Source: an uncultured Cloacibacillus sp.
Lineage (GTDB): Bacteria > Synergistota > Synergistia > Synergistales > Synergistaceae
Length of the DNA stretch: 25,948 nucleotides
NCBI GenBank assembly: GCA_900545755.1
Contig: URAG01000031.1
Location: forward strand, 1-25,948
Reading direction: 5' to 3'
Every line of letters begins with the position of its first letter. Within the stretch, counting starts at the first letter, position 1. The notes under the pieces were generated by a model. It did no database searches. It was not told the origin of the DNA and saw only the letters and a program-made list of their open reading frames with translations. The translations under genes were made by a program, and so were the position numbers. Shown in pieces: positions 25,504 through 25,948 of this stretch.

Positions 25504-25533
25504 TATCCCTTGTCCGCGAAAGGGTGTGCGGCG

Positions 25534-25767
25534 TTGTTCGATTTTCTTAAAGACGTGCCTTCCGTAAATCTACAGGCGTTTGTGGCGCTCACACTTTTCG
25601 GAGTCTCTCTCTTGCTTGCGCGCATGGTCGTCAACATCAGCTCCGGCAAATGGCCCGGCGGCGCGGTGTGGGTGACTTATCTGCGCATGGTGCTCGGCTT
25701 CACCTTCGCGGCTTCGATAGGCCTCGGCATCTACAGTTTTGCCGGAGTGGACATACTTTTCAAATAA
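25534..25767 (+). CDS. Small hypothetical membrane protein upstream of meaB
   Basis: A protein of about 77 residues that I do not recognise. It has two predicted membrane helices: VNLQAFVALTLFGVSLLLARM near the N-terminus and a longer segment from about WVTYLRMVLGF to GIYSFAGV. A short polar turn with SSGKWPGG lies between them. I chose TTG at 25534, which gives MFDFLKDVPSV and has AAAGGGTG seven bases upstream; TTG at 25510 would add eight residues and overlap that site. It sits 63 bases before the meaB start with no terminator between, so it may be co-transcribed with meaB and downstream genes. No function is assigned. Confidence 0.65.
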   Translation: MFDFLKDVPSVNLQAFVALTLFGVSLLLARMVVNISSGKWPGGAVWVTYLRMVLGFTFAASIGLGIYSFAGVDILFK

Positions 25768-25830
25768 CACTGTCATGAATGAAGGCAACGATTTCACCTC
25801 ACAAAATAAATACAGGGAGCGTTCGATACC

Positions 25831-25948
25831 ATGGATAAGTTGCTAACCCGCGCTTTCGACGGCGACCCAAGAGCAATCGGCCGCCTTATCAGTCTTGTGG
25901 AGGCAGAATCTCCAGAGTCCAAAGAAATTATGAAGAAAATATACCCGA
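25831..25948 (+). CDS. meaB: MeaB/ArgK-type GTPase, N-terminal fragment (cut by right edge)
   Basis: Only the first 39 residues are present: MDKLLTRAFDGDPRAIGRL, then ISLVEAESPESKEIMKKIYP. The pattern of a helical start with GDPRAIGRLISLVE matches the N-terminus of methylmalonyl-CoA mutase-associated GTPases (MeaB, MMAA), which guard and reload B12 on acyl-CoA mutases. The P-loop would lie beyond the window. AGGGAG (25814-25819) lies about eleven bases ahead of the ATG. If confirmed, it predicts methylmalonyl-CoA mutase genes just downstream. Confidence 0.7.
   Translation, partial: MDKLLTRAFDGDPRAIGRLISLVEAESPESKEIMKKIYP

Noticed and set aside
25776..25847. Mini-ORF of 23 codons overlapping the meaB start
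   Set aside because: No ribosome-binding site and no recognisable content; it overlaps the better-supported meaB start in another frame.
1..25948. CRISPR arrays, insertion sequences, rRNA genes, replication origin
   Set aside because: No regularly spaced direct repeats, transposase, rRNA-like sequence or DnaA-box cluster was seen on reading the window.

Overview
The window is a dense, GC-rich stretch of bacterial chromosome with short intergenic gaps. It encodes outer-membrane LPS export proteins (LptC, LptD), so the host has two membranes. It also carries traits more familiar from Firmicutes: a T-box leader, the order tig-clpP-clpX-lon-engB-valS-folC, and frequent GTG/TTG starts. This mix, together with a MeaB-type GTPase start, fits a member of Synergistota (Cloacibacillus/Synergistes-like). 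That placement is an inference from gene content, not a database match.

Layout. (1) 1-4432: an envelope cluster with a secreted protein cut by the left edge, lptC, lptD overlapping it, and ddl (D-Ala-D-Ala ligase), closed by a bidirectional terminator. (2) 4503-4991, minus strand: greA, with its own promoter. (3) 5079-9701: a threonine operon. It has a consensus sigma-70 promoter, a complete T-box leader whose specifier reads ACC (threonine), and then thrC-thrB-lysC-asd with overlapping or touching ends, closed by a strong terminator. An in-frame start in lysC, with its own Shine-Dalgarno sequence, probably also yields a separate regulatory subunit. (4) 9797-12956: a large orphan Eco57I/TaqI-like adenine-methyltransferase homologue whose SAM-binding and catalytic motifs look broken while its DNA-recognition domain looks intact, followed by an EamA-type permease. 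(5) 13027-13104: tRNA-Pro(UGG) with its own promoter and terminator. (6) 13259-23645: the protein-quality cluster tig, clpP, clpX, lon, engB, followed by valS and folC. (7) 23635-25431: a PgeF-type (laccase-domain) protein and a Gfo/Idh/MocA dehydrogenase, then a terminator. (8) 25534-25948: a small two-helix membrane protein and the start of meaB, cut by the right edge.

How the parts work together. In region 3, uncharged tRNA-Thr should stabilise the antiterminator and switch on aspartate kinase, aspartate-semialdehyde dehydrogenase, homoserine kinase and threonine synthase together. Homoserine dehydrogenase and the lysine/DAP branch genes are not in the window. Region 6 joins nascent-chain folding (trigger factor), ATP-dependent proteolysis (ClpXP, Lon) and ribosome assembly (EngB).

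The two most notable points are the threonine T-box in a diderm bacterium and the probably catalytically dead DNA methyltransferase homologue. No CRISPR array, insertion sequence, integrase or rRNA gene was seen.
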